47,829 bases of DNA from a bacterium (GCA_022711315.1 JAKLFG010000013.1:1-47829); one strand, 5' to 3'; shown: positions 1 to 10,499, counted from the stretch's first letter. The notes: generated by a model from the sequence alone, not told the origin. Numbers and translations: made by a program.

Positions 1-2577
1 GGGGACGAGAACGCGAACAATATCGCAAAATGGGACGGCAGCACATGGAGTGCTCTTGGAAGTGGCGTGGGCGATTCTGTGTACGCTCTTGCCTCCGATG
101 GAGAAGGGAACATCTATGTCGGGGGAGATTTTGAAAGTGTGGACGGTCTCGAATTGACAAGAAGCATCGCAAGATGGGACGGGATGTCGTGGAGTTCTAC
201 CGGTAGCGATTTCGAGGGATCCGTCTACTCTCTTGTCTTTGACGGGAACGGTACCCTTTATGCCGGAGGATGGAGGCTCTTTGGTGCGGCACACGATATC
301 GCTCAATGGAGTGCTTTAAGTGGGTGGGCGCCGTTCGGAGGAGGAAGCGACGATGGCTTTGTTCAATCCCTTGCCGTCGACAAAAATGAGAATCTTTATG
401 CCGGAGGATGTTGCCCGAAGACCTACGGCGGTTATGCCGTCATGACCTACTATACCTCTAGGATATATCCCGGCGGACGGATCACGCTGGGAACGGGAAC
501 TAATGAAATGGTCTATGCCCTTGCCATCGATGAGAACGATATCCTTTATGCCGGTGGGCGCTTCACTGAAACGGACGGTATACAGACAAATCATTTCGCG
601 ACATGGGACGGTTCGTCATGGGCCGCACTCGGTACCGGTGGTATAAACGAAGTTGTCAATGTTCTGTCGGTCGATGAAAACGGGAATCTCTATGCTGGGG
701 GATGGTTCACCACCGCAAGCGATATCAAAGCGAATTATCTCGCAAAATGGAACGGCGACATATGGGATGTACTGGGATTCGGTATGAGCAATCCGGTCAC
801 GGCCCTTGCCGTCGGCACGGGCGGACATGTGTATGTCGGAGGGTATTTCTCCAAGGCGGGCACTACGGCGGCAAATCGTATCGCACACTGGAACGGTTCG
901 TTGTGGAGTGCTCTTGGATCAGGAATGGATGATATTGTTACGGCTCTTGCGATCGATGCCGAAGGAAACCTTTACGCGGGTGGCTATTTCGAAACGGCGG
1001 GCGAAGTAATGGTGCATTATATCGCGGAATGGGATGGTTCCTCTTGGCTTGCGCTCGGAAGCGGAATGAACAGCGTTGTTTCCGCTCTGGTGTTTGATAC
1101 AAGCGGGGCGCTCTATGCAGGCGGCAGTTTCACAATGGCGGGTGGTGTAGAGGCAAATCGTATCGCTAAATGGGACGGCACCTCGTGGGTCCCGCTCGGA
1201 ACCGGCATGAACGACGATGTCTGGGCCCTTGCCTGCGACACCAGTGGAAATCTCTATGCGGGAGGTCAGTTCACAACGGCAGGAGGGATAACGGCGAACC
1301 AGATAGCGAAATGGGACGGAGACTCATGGAGTTCGCTGGGAAGCGGCATGAACCATATGGTCGCTGCTCTTACCTTTGACGAGAGAGGAAACCTTTACGC
1401 GGGCGGTTCTTTTACGGAAGCGGGCGGTTCTCCAGCGAATCACATCGCGCGGTGGAACGGAAATGTTTGGGCCACTCTCGGAAAGGGCGTAGATAGTCCG
1501 GGTGATGCGTATATCGCTGCTCTGGCCTTTGATGGTGAGGATTCTCTTTATGTCGGAGGTTCTTTTATCACTGCGGGTGACAAGGTAAGTCCTTATCTCG
1601 CCGAGTATATTCTTCATTTGTCGAATGGTGTTGCCTGTGACCCGGACTTTGACTGCGCTTCCGGCTTTTGCACCGATGGTGTCTGTTGTGTTGTGGCGAA
1701 CTGCAACGATAACGACCCCTGCACCGTCGATTCTTGTGCAGCGAACGGTGAGGGCACCTGTTCGCATCTTGCCGGGAATGAAGGAGGCTCCTGTGACGAC
1801 GGCGAGCCCTCCACCGTAAACGACATTTGCACCGATGGTGCCTGTGCGGGAACTCTTGAGGGACTGTGCGGTACCGAAATTGAAATAGCCCCGTTACCTT
1901 ACATGACGACTGGGACGACCGTTGGTCGGCCGAACACGATTAACACCTACGGTTCCTCTTGCGGGGATGGCAGTAAGCCTAGCTCGGACATCGTATATAT
2001 GCTTGAGGCTCAGGCGGGAATTAAATATCAGATACGGGTTTCTCCAGAAGCCGAATATGATGTTGTTCTCACGCTTATCGGTGCCTGTCAGAATAAAGAA
2101 AGGTGTTTAGGATATGCCAGCGGCGGCGGCGGCGGAGAAACAGAAGCACTCATATATTCACCAACCTCGACACAAACTATTTATATCGTCTTGGAAGGAA
2201 GGACCGGCACCGAAAGCGGTTCCTACGAGATCAGCGTGATGACCGTCGAACAACCCGACGACCCACCGATCCCCGACATGGACGCGGTAACCGAACCGGA
2301 TGACATGGACATAATGATCGACGAAACCATTGACGAACTTCACCTAGACAGTGCCGTTGTTGATGAAACCTCGGACGAAGACATAGCCGGCGATGCCATG
2401 ACCACCGATGATGGTATTCCGCCTGATACGGACGAGACCACGGACGACACGATCAACGACGAACCAGACGCCGACACCGACACCGACTCACCTCTCACGA
2501 CTCACGACTCACTTGTCACCGACACCGACCCCACCAAGCCGACCAACGACGGCTGCGGCTGTTCGCTCCTCTTCTGA
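1..2577 (+). CDS. Secreted propeller-repeat protein, 5' end outside window
   Basis: The frame is open from base 1 (858 visible codons), so the true start and any signal peptide lie upstream; the GTG at 67 is only an internal codon. Residues 1-540 hold eleven full and one partial repeat of about 47 residues with the core LYAGG-F-TAGG-N-IAKWDG-SW-LGSGM, which resemble beta-propeller or delta-60-like repeats. Residues 541-620 are Cys-rich with a DNDPCTVDSC motif common in myxobacterial secreted proteins. Residues 621-750 look like a pre-peptidase C-terminal-type beta-sandwich. An Asp/Thr-rich linker follows and the protein ends in DGCGCSLLF. Probable role: surface or extracellular binding protein; ligand unknown. 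Repeat 3 (about 361-510) is diverged and contains a Cys pair. GC content looks lower than in the neighbouring genes. A single-gene unit is likely, since the next gene has its own promoter. Confidence 0.8.
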   Translation, partial: GDENANNIAKWDGSTWSALGSGVGDSVYALASDGEGNIYVGGDFESVDGLELTRSIARWDGMSWSSTGSDFEGSVYSLVFDGNGTLYAGGWRLFGAAHDIAQWSALSGWAPFGGGSDDGFVQSLAVDKNENLYAGGCCPKTYGGYAVMTYYTSRIYPGGRITLGTGTNEMVYALAIDENDILYAGGRFTETDGIQTNHFATWDGSSWAALGTGGINEVVNVLSVDENGNLYAGGWFTTASDIKANYLAKWNGDIWDVLGFGMSNPVTALAVGTGGHVYVGGYFSKAGTTAANRIAHWNGSLWSALGSGMDDIVTALAIDAEGNLYAGGYFETAGEVMVHYIAEWDGSSWLALGSGMNSVVSALVFDTSGALYAGGSFTMAGGVEANRIAKWDGTSWVPLGTGMNDDVWALACDTSGNLYAGGQFTTAGGITANQIAKWDGDSWSSLGSGMNHMVAALTFDERGNLYAGGSFTEAGGSPANHIARWNGNVWATLGKGVDSPGDAYIAALAFDGEDSLYVGGSFITAGDKVSPYLAEYILHLSNGVACDPDFDCASGFCTDGVCCVVANCNDNDPCTVDSCAANGEGTCSHLAGNEGGSCDDGEPSTVNDICTDGACAGTLEGLCGTEIEIAPLPYMTTGTTVGRPNTINTYGSSCGDGSKPSSDIVYMLEAQAGIKYQIRVSPEAEYDVVLTLIGACQNKERCLGYASGGGGGETEALIYSPTSTQTIYIVLEGRTGTESGSYEISVMTVEQPDDPPIPDMDAVTEPDDMDIMIDETIDELHLDSAVVDETSDEDIAGDAMTTDDGIPPDTDETTDDTINDEPDADTDTDSPLTTHDSLVTDTDPTKPTNDGCGCSLLF

Positions 2578-2636
2578 CCGATACGCCGGAGCGGCGCTCT
2601 CCCCTATTACCCTGTATTATTTCGCTTCCCTATTTT

Positions 2637-2665
2637 TTGACAAACCGAAGTTGAAATGGTAGGGT
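2637..2665 (+). promoter_or_regulatory. sigma70-type promoter for the kinase, leaderless geometry
   Basis: TTGACA at 2637-2642, a 17-bp spacer, and TAGGGT at 2660-2665. The -10 box ends 6 nt before the ATG at 2672, so transcription would start at or next to the start codon. There is no convincing Shine-Dalgarno sequence. Confidence 0.55.
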
Positions 2666-2671
2666 GCGCCC

Positions 2672-4246
<1,575 letters not shown>

Positions 4247-4248
4247 GG

Positions 4249-4262
4249 TCCGGGAACCCGGG
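4249..4262 (+). promoter_or_regulatory. Small hairpin abutting the phoH ribosome-binding site
   Basis: TCCGGG-AA-CCCGGA is a perfect inverted repeat whose right arm runs into the Shine-Dalgarno GGAGGAGG of phoH. With a realistic loop it folds as TCCGG-GAAC-CCGGA. It could slow initiation or form a weak pause between kinase and phoH. Confidence 0.3.
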
Positions 4263-4273
4263 AGGAGGAACGC

Positions 4274-5599
4274 ATGTCCAAGAAGATCTTCGTGATAGAC
4301 ACCAATGTCATCCTGTCTGACCCGAAGGCGATATTCCACTTCGAGGAGAATGACATCGTCATCCCGCTCGTGGTCATCGAGGAACTCGACAAGTTCAAGA
4401 AGGACATGAACCAGATCGGGCTCGCGGCCCGGTCGTTCGCCCGCTACATCGACAGCATCCGCAAGCGGGGCAGTCTGCTCGACGGGGTGCAACTCAAGGA
4501 GGGCGGGTCCATCCGCATCGTGCTCGCGTCGCAGGTCGATCTGCCCAATCTCGACCTCGGCGGCTCGCACGCCGACAACATCATCCTCTCGAGCGCCTAC
4601 CGCGTCACCAAGGAGAACCCCGGGGTGCCGGTGGTGCTCGTCAGCAAGGACATCAACATGCGCATCAAGGCCGATGCGCTCGGGATACAGGCGGAGACCT
4701 ACAAGAACGAAACGGTCAACTTCACCAGCCTGCCCAAGGGCTTCGCCCCGCTCGATGTGGACGGCGCGATCATCGACCGGATACACCAGCAGAAGAAACT
4801 GCCGCTCGACGATCCGGCGGCCGAACCGTTCCGCAAGGGATATTCGAACCAGTTCTTCATCCTCAAGGACCTCGCGAACGAACAGCACCAATCCATCGTC
4901 CGCATCGACCCGTTCGACAACTGTCTCGTGCCGCTCAAGCAGTACAAGTCGGTCTGGGGCATATCGGCGCGCAATGTCGGGCAGAAACTGGCGCTCGACC
5001 TGCTGCTCGACGACCGGGTGAAACTGGTGTCGCTCATGGGCATCGCCGGCACCGGCAAGACCCTGCTCGCCATCGCGGCGGGGCTCGTGAAGTGTCTCGA
5101 CGAGGGGGTGTACACCCGCATGCTCGTCACCCGCCCCATCTACCCGATGGGCCGCGATATCGGGTACCTGCCGGGCACCATCAACGAGAAACTCAAGCCG
5201 TGGATGCAGCCGGTGTTCGACAACCTCGAATACCTGCTCGCCGGGTATGACTCGGCGAACCTCGGCAAGATGCACGACCTGATGAGTTCGGGCGTCATCG
5301 AGGTCGAGGCGCTCACCTACATCCGCGGTCGCAGCATCCCGGAGCAGTTCATCATCGTCGACGAGGCGCAGAACCTCACGCCGCACGAGGTGAAGACCAT
5401 CGTCTCGCGCGCCGGCGAGAACACCAAGATCGTGCTGACCGGCGACCCGTTCCAGATAGACAATCCCTACATGAACGAATCGAACAACGGGCTTTCGTAC
5501 ATCGTGGACAAATTCAAGGAATTCCAGCTCGCCGGTCACATCATCCTCGAGAAGGGCGAACGGTCGGCGCTCGCGAACGCCGCGGCGGAGTTGCTGTAG
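4274..5599 (+). CDS. PIN-PhoH family ATPase/RNase (YlaK type)
   Basis: A 441-residue protein of the PhoH2-like PIN-plus-PhoH architecture. The N-terminal PIN domain (residues 3-145) opens with VIDTNVIL (Asp9) and carries further acidic residues in IEELDKF and SHADNIIL; these fit a metal-dependent nuclease. The C-terminal PhoH ATPase has Walker A GIAGTGKT (about 256-263) and Walker B IIVDEAQN (about 358-365), followed by LTGDPFQID. Related proteins are reported to be RNA helicase/ribonucleases. The start is secure: GGAGGAGG lies 5-6 nt upstream. The next gene begins 1 nt after the stop, so translation is likely coupled. Confidence 0.92.
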   Translation: MSKKIFVIDTNVILSDPKAIFHFEENDIVIPLVVIEELDKFKKDMNQIGLAARSFARYIDSIRKRGSLLDGVQLKEGGSIRIVLASQVDLPNLDLGGSHADNIILSSAYRVTKENPGVPVVLVSKDINMRIKADALGIQAETYKNETVNFTSLPKGFAPLDVDGAIIDRIHQQKKLPLDDPAAEPFRKGYSNQFFILKDLANEQHQSIVRIDPFDNCLVPLKQYKSVWGISARNVGQKLALDLLLDDRVKLVSLMGIAGTGKTLLAIAAGLVKCLDEGVYTRMLVTRPIYPMGRDIGYLPGTINEKLKPWMQPVFDNLEYLLAGYDSANLGKMHDLMSSGVIEVEALTYIRGRSIPEQFIIVDEAQNLTPHEVKTIVSRAGENTKIVLTGDPFQIDNPYMNESNNGLSYIVDKFKEFQLAGHIILEKGERSALANAAAELL

Positions 5600-5600
5600 G

Positions 5601-6347
5601 ATGCTGATCGCCCTCATATCGGATATCCACGGGAACCTGCCGGCGCTCGAGGCGGTCATCCGGCGCATCGTCGAGTTGCGCCCCGACCGGCTCTACTTCC
5701 TCGGCGACGCGGTCGGTTACGGCCCGTGGCCCGCCGAATCGGTGGAGATACTGCGGCGCAATGTGCACGGCGCGGTGCTCGGCAACCATGACGCCGGCGT
5801 GGTCCGGAAGACCGATGTGTCCAACTACTTCGACGCCATCCGCTATGTCATCGAATGGTCGCGCGAACAACTCGACGATACGCAGAAGGACTTCCTCGGC
5901 AAACTGAAATATGTCCTGAACGACGACTCGGGACTCCTGCTCTGCTCCCACGGTTCGCCGCGCCAGCCCGAGCAGTTCGATTACATCTACAGCAAGGACA
6001 CCGTCGAGCCGCTGTACGAGATCGAGCCGTTCCTGCGGCGCGTCACCTTCATGGCTCATTCCCACCTGTTCAGTTATTTCGTGCTGACCGGCGAAGGGCG
6101 CACCATCGAACTCGACCTTTCGTCGGGCCAGATAGATATCGATTTCCCCTATCCCTCGGTCTGCGTCATCGGGTCGGTCGGCCAGCCGCGCGACGGCGAC
6201 AGGCGCGCCGGCTTCGTCACCTTCGACACCGAGAAGATGACGGTCATGTTCCACCGGGTCGAGTACGCGGTCGAGCGGACCGTTTCCCAGATACGGAAAC
6301 TCAAACTGCCCCGCAGTTTCGCCGACCGCCTGCTGGAGGGACGCTGA
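5601..6347 (+). CDS. Calcineurin-like metallophosphoesterase
   Basis: A 248-residue protein with the two-metal phosphoesterase signature: SDIHGN (Asp8, His10), GDAVGYGP, LGNHDAG, CSHGSP and a late AHSHL. This resembles the Metallophos_2/YfcE-like family that includes DevT-like and cAMP or dinucleotide phosphodiesterases; the substrate cannot be told from sequence. There is no signal peptide, so it is cytoplasmic. It sits between phoH (1-nt gap) and lipB (ATGA overlap) and is almost certainly in the same operon. Confidence 0.85.
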   Translation: MLIALISDIHGNLPALEAVIRRIVELRPDRLYFLGDAVGYGPWPAESVEILRRNVHGAVLGNHDAGVVRKTDVSNYFDAIRYVIEWSREQLDDTQKDFLGKLKYVLNDDSGLLLCSHGSPRQPEQFDYIYSKDTVEPLYEIEPFLRRVTFMAHSHLFSYFVLTGEGRTIELDLSSGQIDIDFPYPSVCVIGSVGQPRDGDRRAGFVTFDTEKMTVMFHRVEYAVERTVSQIRKLKLPRSFADRLLEGR

Positions 6348-7018
6348 TGACGCTCTACTGGCACCTGTTCGACGAACCGGTCGAATACGGCGAAGCGCTC
6401 CGCCTGCAGGAACGCCTGCGCGATGAGGTGCTCGGCGGCGAACTCGGCGACGGCATCGTGCTTTTTCTCCAGCACCGCCCCGTCTACACGCTCGGGTTCC
6501 GCGGCGACGAGCGCCACATCCTTCTGCCTCCCGAGGAACGGGAGCGGCGCGGCATCGCCGTGTACCGTACCCGGCGCGGCGGCGATGTGACCTACCATGG
6601 ACCCGGTCAACTCGTGATATACCCCATCATCGACCTGCGCCGCGCGCGGTTCGCCTCGATCAGGGAATTCGTCGTCTTCTGGGGGACCGGACTGGCGCGG
6701 ACACTTTCCGACCGCTACGGCATCCCGGCGCGCTGGGATGAAACGAAGACCGGCGTCTGGGTCGGCCGCAACAAGATAGCGGCGGTCGGCGTCCATGTGA
6801 AGAAGGGGGTCGCCGCCCACGGCTTCGCGCTCAACATCGACCCCGATCCGGCGCACTTCGCCGGCATCGTCCCGTGCGGCATCACCGACGGCGGCGTGAC
6901 CTCCATCAAACGGGAACTGGGCCGCTGCCCCCGGCACGAAGAACTGGCGCGAGATCTCCTGTCGCTCCTCGCGGAGCGGTACGGCACCGATAACCTGAAG
7001 GAGTACCCCCTGTCATGA
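6347..7018 (+). CDS. lipB: Lipoyl(octanoyl) transferase LipB
   Basis: A 223-residue enzyme that moves octanoate from acyl carrier protein to the lipoyl domains of 2-oxoacid dehydrogenases and glycine cleavage H protein. Visible signatures are RGGDVTYHGPGQLVIYP, the acyl-accepting cysteine in IVPCGI and the catalytic lysine in TSIKRE. The open frame extends far upstream (to 5855), but the ATG at 6347 overlaps the preceding stop as ATGA and gives the normal family length, so it is preferred. The next gene also overlaps as ATGA. No lipA is in the window. Confidence 0.93.
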   Translation: MTLYWHLFDEPVEYGEALRLQERLRDEVLGGELGDGIVLFLQHRPVYTLGFRGDERHILLPPEERERRGIAVYRTRRGGDVTYHGPGQLVIYPIIDLRRARFASIREFVVFWGTGLARTLSDRYGIPARWDETKTGVWVGRNKIAAVGVHVKKGVAAHGFALNIDPDPAHFAGIVPCGITDGGVTSIKRELGRCPRHEELARDLLSLLAERYGTDNLKEYPLS

Positions 7019-7611
7019 AAAGAGTCGTCGTCTTTTCGCTCTGCCTCCTCGTCGCGGCCGCCTGCGCCTCGACCGGCACCGCCGACCCCGCCAAGACCCC
7101 GCAGGACCACCGGGTGTCGGCCCTGCGTTACCTGCCGCTCGCGGTGGGCAACAGTTGGACCTACACGGTCGATTATCTCGGCCAGACGGGCGAGATGACG
7201 ATACGGATAGAGCGCGAGGAGAACGGCTGGTTCATCGACAACCGCGGCACCGCGCTCACCGCCGACCGGCACGGGATCCGCGACCGCGACCGCTACCTGC
7301 TCACCTTCCCGCTGCAGGAGAAACGGGCGTGGGTCGCCCTCACCGGCCCCACCCGCAACGAGACGCGGACCATCGTCGCCATCGACGATCCGGTGGAGAC
7401 GCCCGCCGGGAATTTCGAGGGGGCGGTGGTCGTCGAGACGACCGTCAACCCGCAGAAAGGCATCTTCTTGAAATCTCTTCATTATTTCGTCCCACGGGTC
7501 GGCATCGTGAAGATAGAGACCTTTGTGGAGGATACCGCGGCCGGGACCAAAAAACGGCAGACGATGACGCTCCTGAAGAGCCGGGAGATAAAAAATGACC
7601 CGAAAAATTGA
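7015..7611 (+). CDS. Predicted outer-membrane lipoprotein, unknown function
   Basis: A 198-residue protein. The first 17 residues form a lipoprotein signal ending in a lipobox-like LVAAAC. The mature part is predicted to be all-beta, with a YLPLAVGNSWTYTV segment that is common in uncharacterised secreted proteins of many bacteria. It overlaps lipB by 4 nt and ends the phoH operon; its stop codon is embedded in the -35 TTGACA of the next gene. Function not recognised. Confidence 0.75.
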   Translation: MKRVVVFSLCLLVAAACASTGTADPAKTPQDHRVSALRYLPLAVGNSWTYTVDYLGQTGEMTIRIEREENGWFIDNRGTALTADRHGIRDRDRYLLTFPLQEKRAWVALTGPTRNETRTIVAIDDPVETPAGNFEGAVVVETTVNPQKGIFLKSLHYFVPRVGIVKIETFVEDTAAGTKKRQTMTLLKSREIKNDPKN

Positions 7612-7639
7612 CATTTACTATAAATGATTGTTATATAAT
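7608..7639 (+). promoter_or_regulatory. Promoter for the LysM gene in an AT-rich block
   Basis: TTGACA at 7608-7613 overlaps the stop of the preceding gene; TATATAAT at 7632-7639 supplies the -10 (spacing 18 to TATATA or 20 to TATAAT). The surrounding 7605-7680 is strikingly AT-rich for this window. Confidence 0.55.
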
Positions 7640-7648
7640 TAGCATGAA

Positions 7649-7680
7649 ATTGTACAACAATTACATATAACTTTATGTAA
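7649..7680. promoter_or_regulatory. Two abutting inverted repeats, operator candidate
   Basis: ATTGT-ACA-ACAAT (7649-7661) runs directly into TTACATA-N6-TATGTAA (7661-7680). Both lie just downstream of the -10 box and 13-45 nt before the LysM start codon. Location and symmetry suit a dimeric repressor site or an mRNA leader hairpin. Confidence 0.45.
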
Positions 7681-7693
7681 GTGTGAGGGCGCC

Positions 7694-8857
7694 ATGAAGA
7701 ACTTGCTGATCTCACTTGCTTTTTTGTTCTCGCTGTCGCTGGTCGCCTACGAGGCGCCGGGGAGCGTCGAAGAGGTGCCGGTCCCGCCGTTCATCGATGT
7801 GGAGAAGGCCGATTTCACGCAGGCCCCCGACGAGCATGAGGTCACCGGCGGCGACACGCTGTGGGACCTTTCCGAAAAATACCTCAAAAGCCCGTGGTAT
7901 TGGCCCAAGGTGTGGTCCATCAACCCCCAGATAAAGAACCCGCACCTCATCTATCCCGGCGACAAGGTCTATTTCCGCGGCACCGGCGAGATCATGATGC
8001 CCCCGACGAACGAAGGGGGGCTCGCGATCGGCGGCGAAGGTGAATCGTCGGAGGATCTTGAGACCGACGAAACGGCCCGCACCGGCAAGACGCTCGACGA
8101 CAAGCCGGAGAACTACAAGAACTATGTGAAACTGGGCGGCAAATACCGCGTCGACCGCTTCACCCAGATCGAGGACACGGTGCTTGATGTCCCCTATCGC
8201 GGCTATGTCGCCGACGAAACGCTCAAGCAGGCGGGGAAGATCATGGCGGCCTTCGACACGAAGGAACTGCTCGCCACCGAGGACTCCTGCTATGTGCAGT
8301 TCACGGGAAAGAAGCATGCGGTCGGCGACTATCTTGAGTTCTTCCGCGTGGTCGAGGAGATCACCCATCCGGTCACCAACGATGTGGTCGGCAACCATAT
8401 CGAGATAACCGGCAAGGGCAAGATCATCGACATCAACAACGATGGCATCGCGACGGTCCGCATCATCAAGGCCTACACGGCGGTCCAGCGCGAGGACAGC
8501 GTCCGCGAATTCCAGGAACGCCGCCCCAACATCAAGGTGGAGCAACTCGACAACAAGAAACTGCAGACGATCGTCCTTTCGGGTTACGACCCGGTGACGA
8601 TGTTCGGCGACGGCTATCTGATCTATCTCGATAAGGGCGCCAAAGAGGGGCTCGTCGAAGGGAACATGCTGACCATACACCGCCGTCAGGACGGACTCGA
8701 TACCCTCGACGACGACGATGTCGCCAAACTGCCGCTCGAGCCGATCGGCGAGGTGGTGGTCGTCCTGACCGAGGCGCACACCTCGGTCGCCATCATCACC
8801 AAGAGCATTCTGGGCATCGAACGGGGCGATATCGCGACGGCCACGATCTTTGAGTAA
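7694..8857 (+). CDS. LysM-domain envelope protein
   Basis: A 387-residue protein with a Sec signal peptide (MKNLLISLAFLFSLSLVAYE) and one LysM peptidoglycan-binding domain at residues 50-100, containing GDTLWDLSEKYLKSPWYWP, NPHLIYPGDKV. Residues 135-387 form a conserved but unnamed periplasmic region with repeated beta-rich modules (GYLIYLDKGAKEGLVEGN) reminiscent of FlgT-C-like folds. It probably binds the cell wall as a scaffold. GAGG lies 6 nt before the ATG. The downstream sensor kinase overlaps it by 8 nt, so the two are co-expressed. Confidence 0.88.
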   Translation: MKNLLISLAFLFSLSLVAYEAPGSVEEVPVPPFIDVEKADFTQAPDEHEVTGGDTLWDLSEKYLKSPWYWPKVWSINPQIKNPHLIYPGDKVYFRGTGEIMMPPTNEGGLAIGGEGESSEDLETDETARTGKTLDDKPENYKNYVKLGGKYRVDRFTQIEDTVLDVPYRGYVADETLKQAGKIMAAFDTKELLATEDSCYVQFTGKKHAVGDYLEFFRVVEEITHPVTNDVVGNHIEITGKGKIIDINNDGIATVRIIKAYTAVQREDSVREFQERRPNIKVEQLDNKKLQTIVLSGYDPVTMFGDGYLIYLDKGAKEGLVEGNMLTIHRRQDGLDTLDDDDVAKLPLEPIGEVVVVLTEAHTSVAIITKSILGIERGDIATATIFE

Positions 8858-10475
8858 CCGCACACTCATCCTTTCGATCCTCGCCGTACTTTTCTTCGCG
8901 GCGGGGGGATTTTTCCTGCTGAACCTGCTGTTCCTCGATGCCTACCGGATGCCGACGGTGTCCACGCAACAACTCCGTGTCGCCGAGATGGCCCGCGACC
9001 TCGAGATCCTGCATGAGACCGTAACGAACACCGAGAACACCGATCCCGCGACCATTCGACCGGTCCTGTTCCGGCTGAAAGAGCACTACGAGACGATCTT
9101 TGGCGAGATAACAGCCGACCTCGACCCTCTCCTCAAGAACCGTTTCGCCGACTATCACACGCGGATCTGGCCGGCGATGGAGCGCTGGAACGCCGCACCG
9201 GGGACCGGAGAGATCGATCCGGTGCAGGTGCGTAGCGATCTGAAGGCGCTCCGCAAGATAGTCCTGCTCGCCGCCAAACGGCTCGAGAAGGAATCGCTCG
9301 CCGAGCGGCGCGGCGCGATACTCCGCTCGGCCCGCTTCGCCGCCGCATCGTTCGCCGTCGCGATCGCCATCGGGCTCTTCGGCATCATCGCGGCGCGGCG
9401 GTCCCGTCAACGGCGTGACGCGAGCGCCGCCCCGGCCGAACCACCGACCGACAACCCCGCCGGGAACCCGCCGCCGAAAGAGCACCGGCGCGAACAACTG
9501 CTCCTGAAACGGTATCGCGACATACTCGATTCCCTCCCGGACGGCGTGGTGGTGAGCGATGCCTCTTCGGGCCGCGTACAGTTCATCAACCGCACCTTCC
9601 GCGACCGGTTCGCCGTCGGTCAGGACCAGATAGGAGAAACGGTCGCCGCGCTGGCGGAAAAGAGCGGGATGGCGATAGCGGAGCCGGGAAAACTCACGGC
9701 GCACGACACGGTCTACTGGCGCGACATCACGGAGGTGGGCGGCGCGGTGCTCCACCTTGTTCGCGACATGACCGAGCAGGACCGGCTCTCGAATCGCCTC
9801 ATGAGCGCCGAACGGCTCATATCGATCGGCGAGATCGCCTCGAAGGTGACCCACGAGATACGCAACCCGCTCTCGACGATAAAACTCAATGTCGAGTATG
9901 TCGCCGATCACGCGCACGATCTTTCCCCCGAAGAACTGTCGGCATCCATCGCGCTCATCGTCAAGGAGGTCATCCGGCTCGAGGAGATAACCGACCGCTA
10001 CATGGGCATGGTGCGGTACCGCGCCGATGAGGAGTCGCCTTCCCGCACCCCGCTCCGCGACGCGGTGGCGGAGGTCACGCGGTTCCATGAGAGCGAGTTC
10101 CGCACCCGTGACATCGCGCTGACGGTCGGCGACCTGCCCGCCGTCGAACTCGGGATAGCGTTCAACTCGTTCCGCGAGGTCCTGCTCAACATACTCAAGA
10201 ATGCGTGGGAGGAACTCGACCGGCGCGGCGCCGTGGCGATATCGGGCGATATCGCCGACGGGAAGGTGCGTCTGTTCGTGGATGATAGCGGCCACGGCGT
10301 CCCGGCGGCCGAGCGGGAGAAGATATTCCGCAATTTCTACACGACCAAGCCGGGCGGCACCGGCATCGGGCTGTCGCATTCGCTTAAACTGGTCACCGAG
10401 GCGGGCGGGGACATAGCGGTCACCGATTCGCCGCTCGGCGGCGCCCGTTTCGTCATAACGATACCCCGGGGCTGA
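8850..10475 (+). CDS. Orphan PAS sensor histidine kinase
   Basis: A 541-residue membrane kinase starting at TTG 8850 inside the end of the LysM gene. There is a transmembrane helix at residues 5-28, a periplasmic helical segment (30-150), a second helix at about 155-178, a Pro-rich linker and a PAS domain from about 215. The dimerisation domain has the phospho-acceptor histidine in HEIRNPLSTIK (about His335). The ATPase has an N box NILKNAWEEL, a G1 box DDSGHGV and a G2 box GGTGIGL. No response regulator is adjacent, so its partner is elsewhere. The overlap with the LysM protein suggests it senses a cell-wall or envelope signal. No better start codon is visible; the TTG is supported by the overlap rather than by a clear ribosome-binding site. 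Confidence 0.88.
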   Translation: MSNRTLILSILAVLFFAAGGFFLLNLLFLDAYRMPTVSTQQLRVAEMARDLEILHETVTNTENTDPATIRPVLFRLKEHYETIFGEITADLDPLLKNRFADYHTRIWPAMERWNAAPGTGEIDPVQVRSDLKALRKIVLLAAKRLEKESLAERRGAILRSARFAAASFAVAIAIGLFGIIAARRSRQRRDASAAPAEPPTDNPAGNPPPKEHRREQLLLKRYRDILDSLPDGVVVSDASSGRVQFINRTFRDRFAVGQDQIGETVAALAEKSGMAIAEPGKLTAHDTVYWRDITEVGGAVLHLVRDMTEQDRLSNRLMSAERLISIGEIASKVTHEIRNPLSTIKLNVEYVADHAHDLSPEELSASIALIVKEVIRLEEITDRYMGMVRYRADEESPSRTPLRDAVAEVTRFHESEFRTRDIALTVGDLPAVELGIAFNSFREVLLNILKNAWEELDRRGAVAISGDIADGKVRLFVDDSGHGVPAAEREKIFRNFYTTKPGGTGIGLSHSLKLVTEAGGDIAVTDSPLGGARFVITIPRG

Positions 10476-10480
10476 GCGAC

Positions 10481-10495
10481 CGCCGGGACACGGCG
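10481..10495. terminator. Weak hairpin between convergent kinase and thiH
   Basis: CGCCG-GGACA-CGGCG occupies the 24-bp gap between the two stop codons. It has no T-tract on either side, so it is at best a weak terminator. Confidence 0.25.
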
Positions 10496-10499
10496 ACCG

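Noticed and set aside
1..1620. Possible CRISPR or DNA-level tandem repeat
   Set aside because: The periodicity of about 141 bp is protein-level; DNA copies are diverged and encode propeller repeats.
5855..6346. N-terminal extension of lipB
   Set aside because: It overlaps the metallophosphoesterase completely and is Arg/Ala-rich nonsense; the ATGA start at 6347 gives the normal length.
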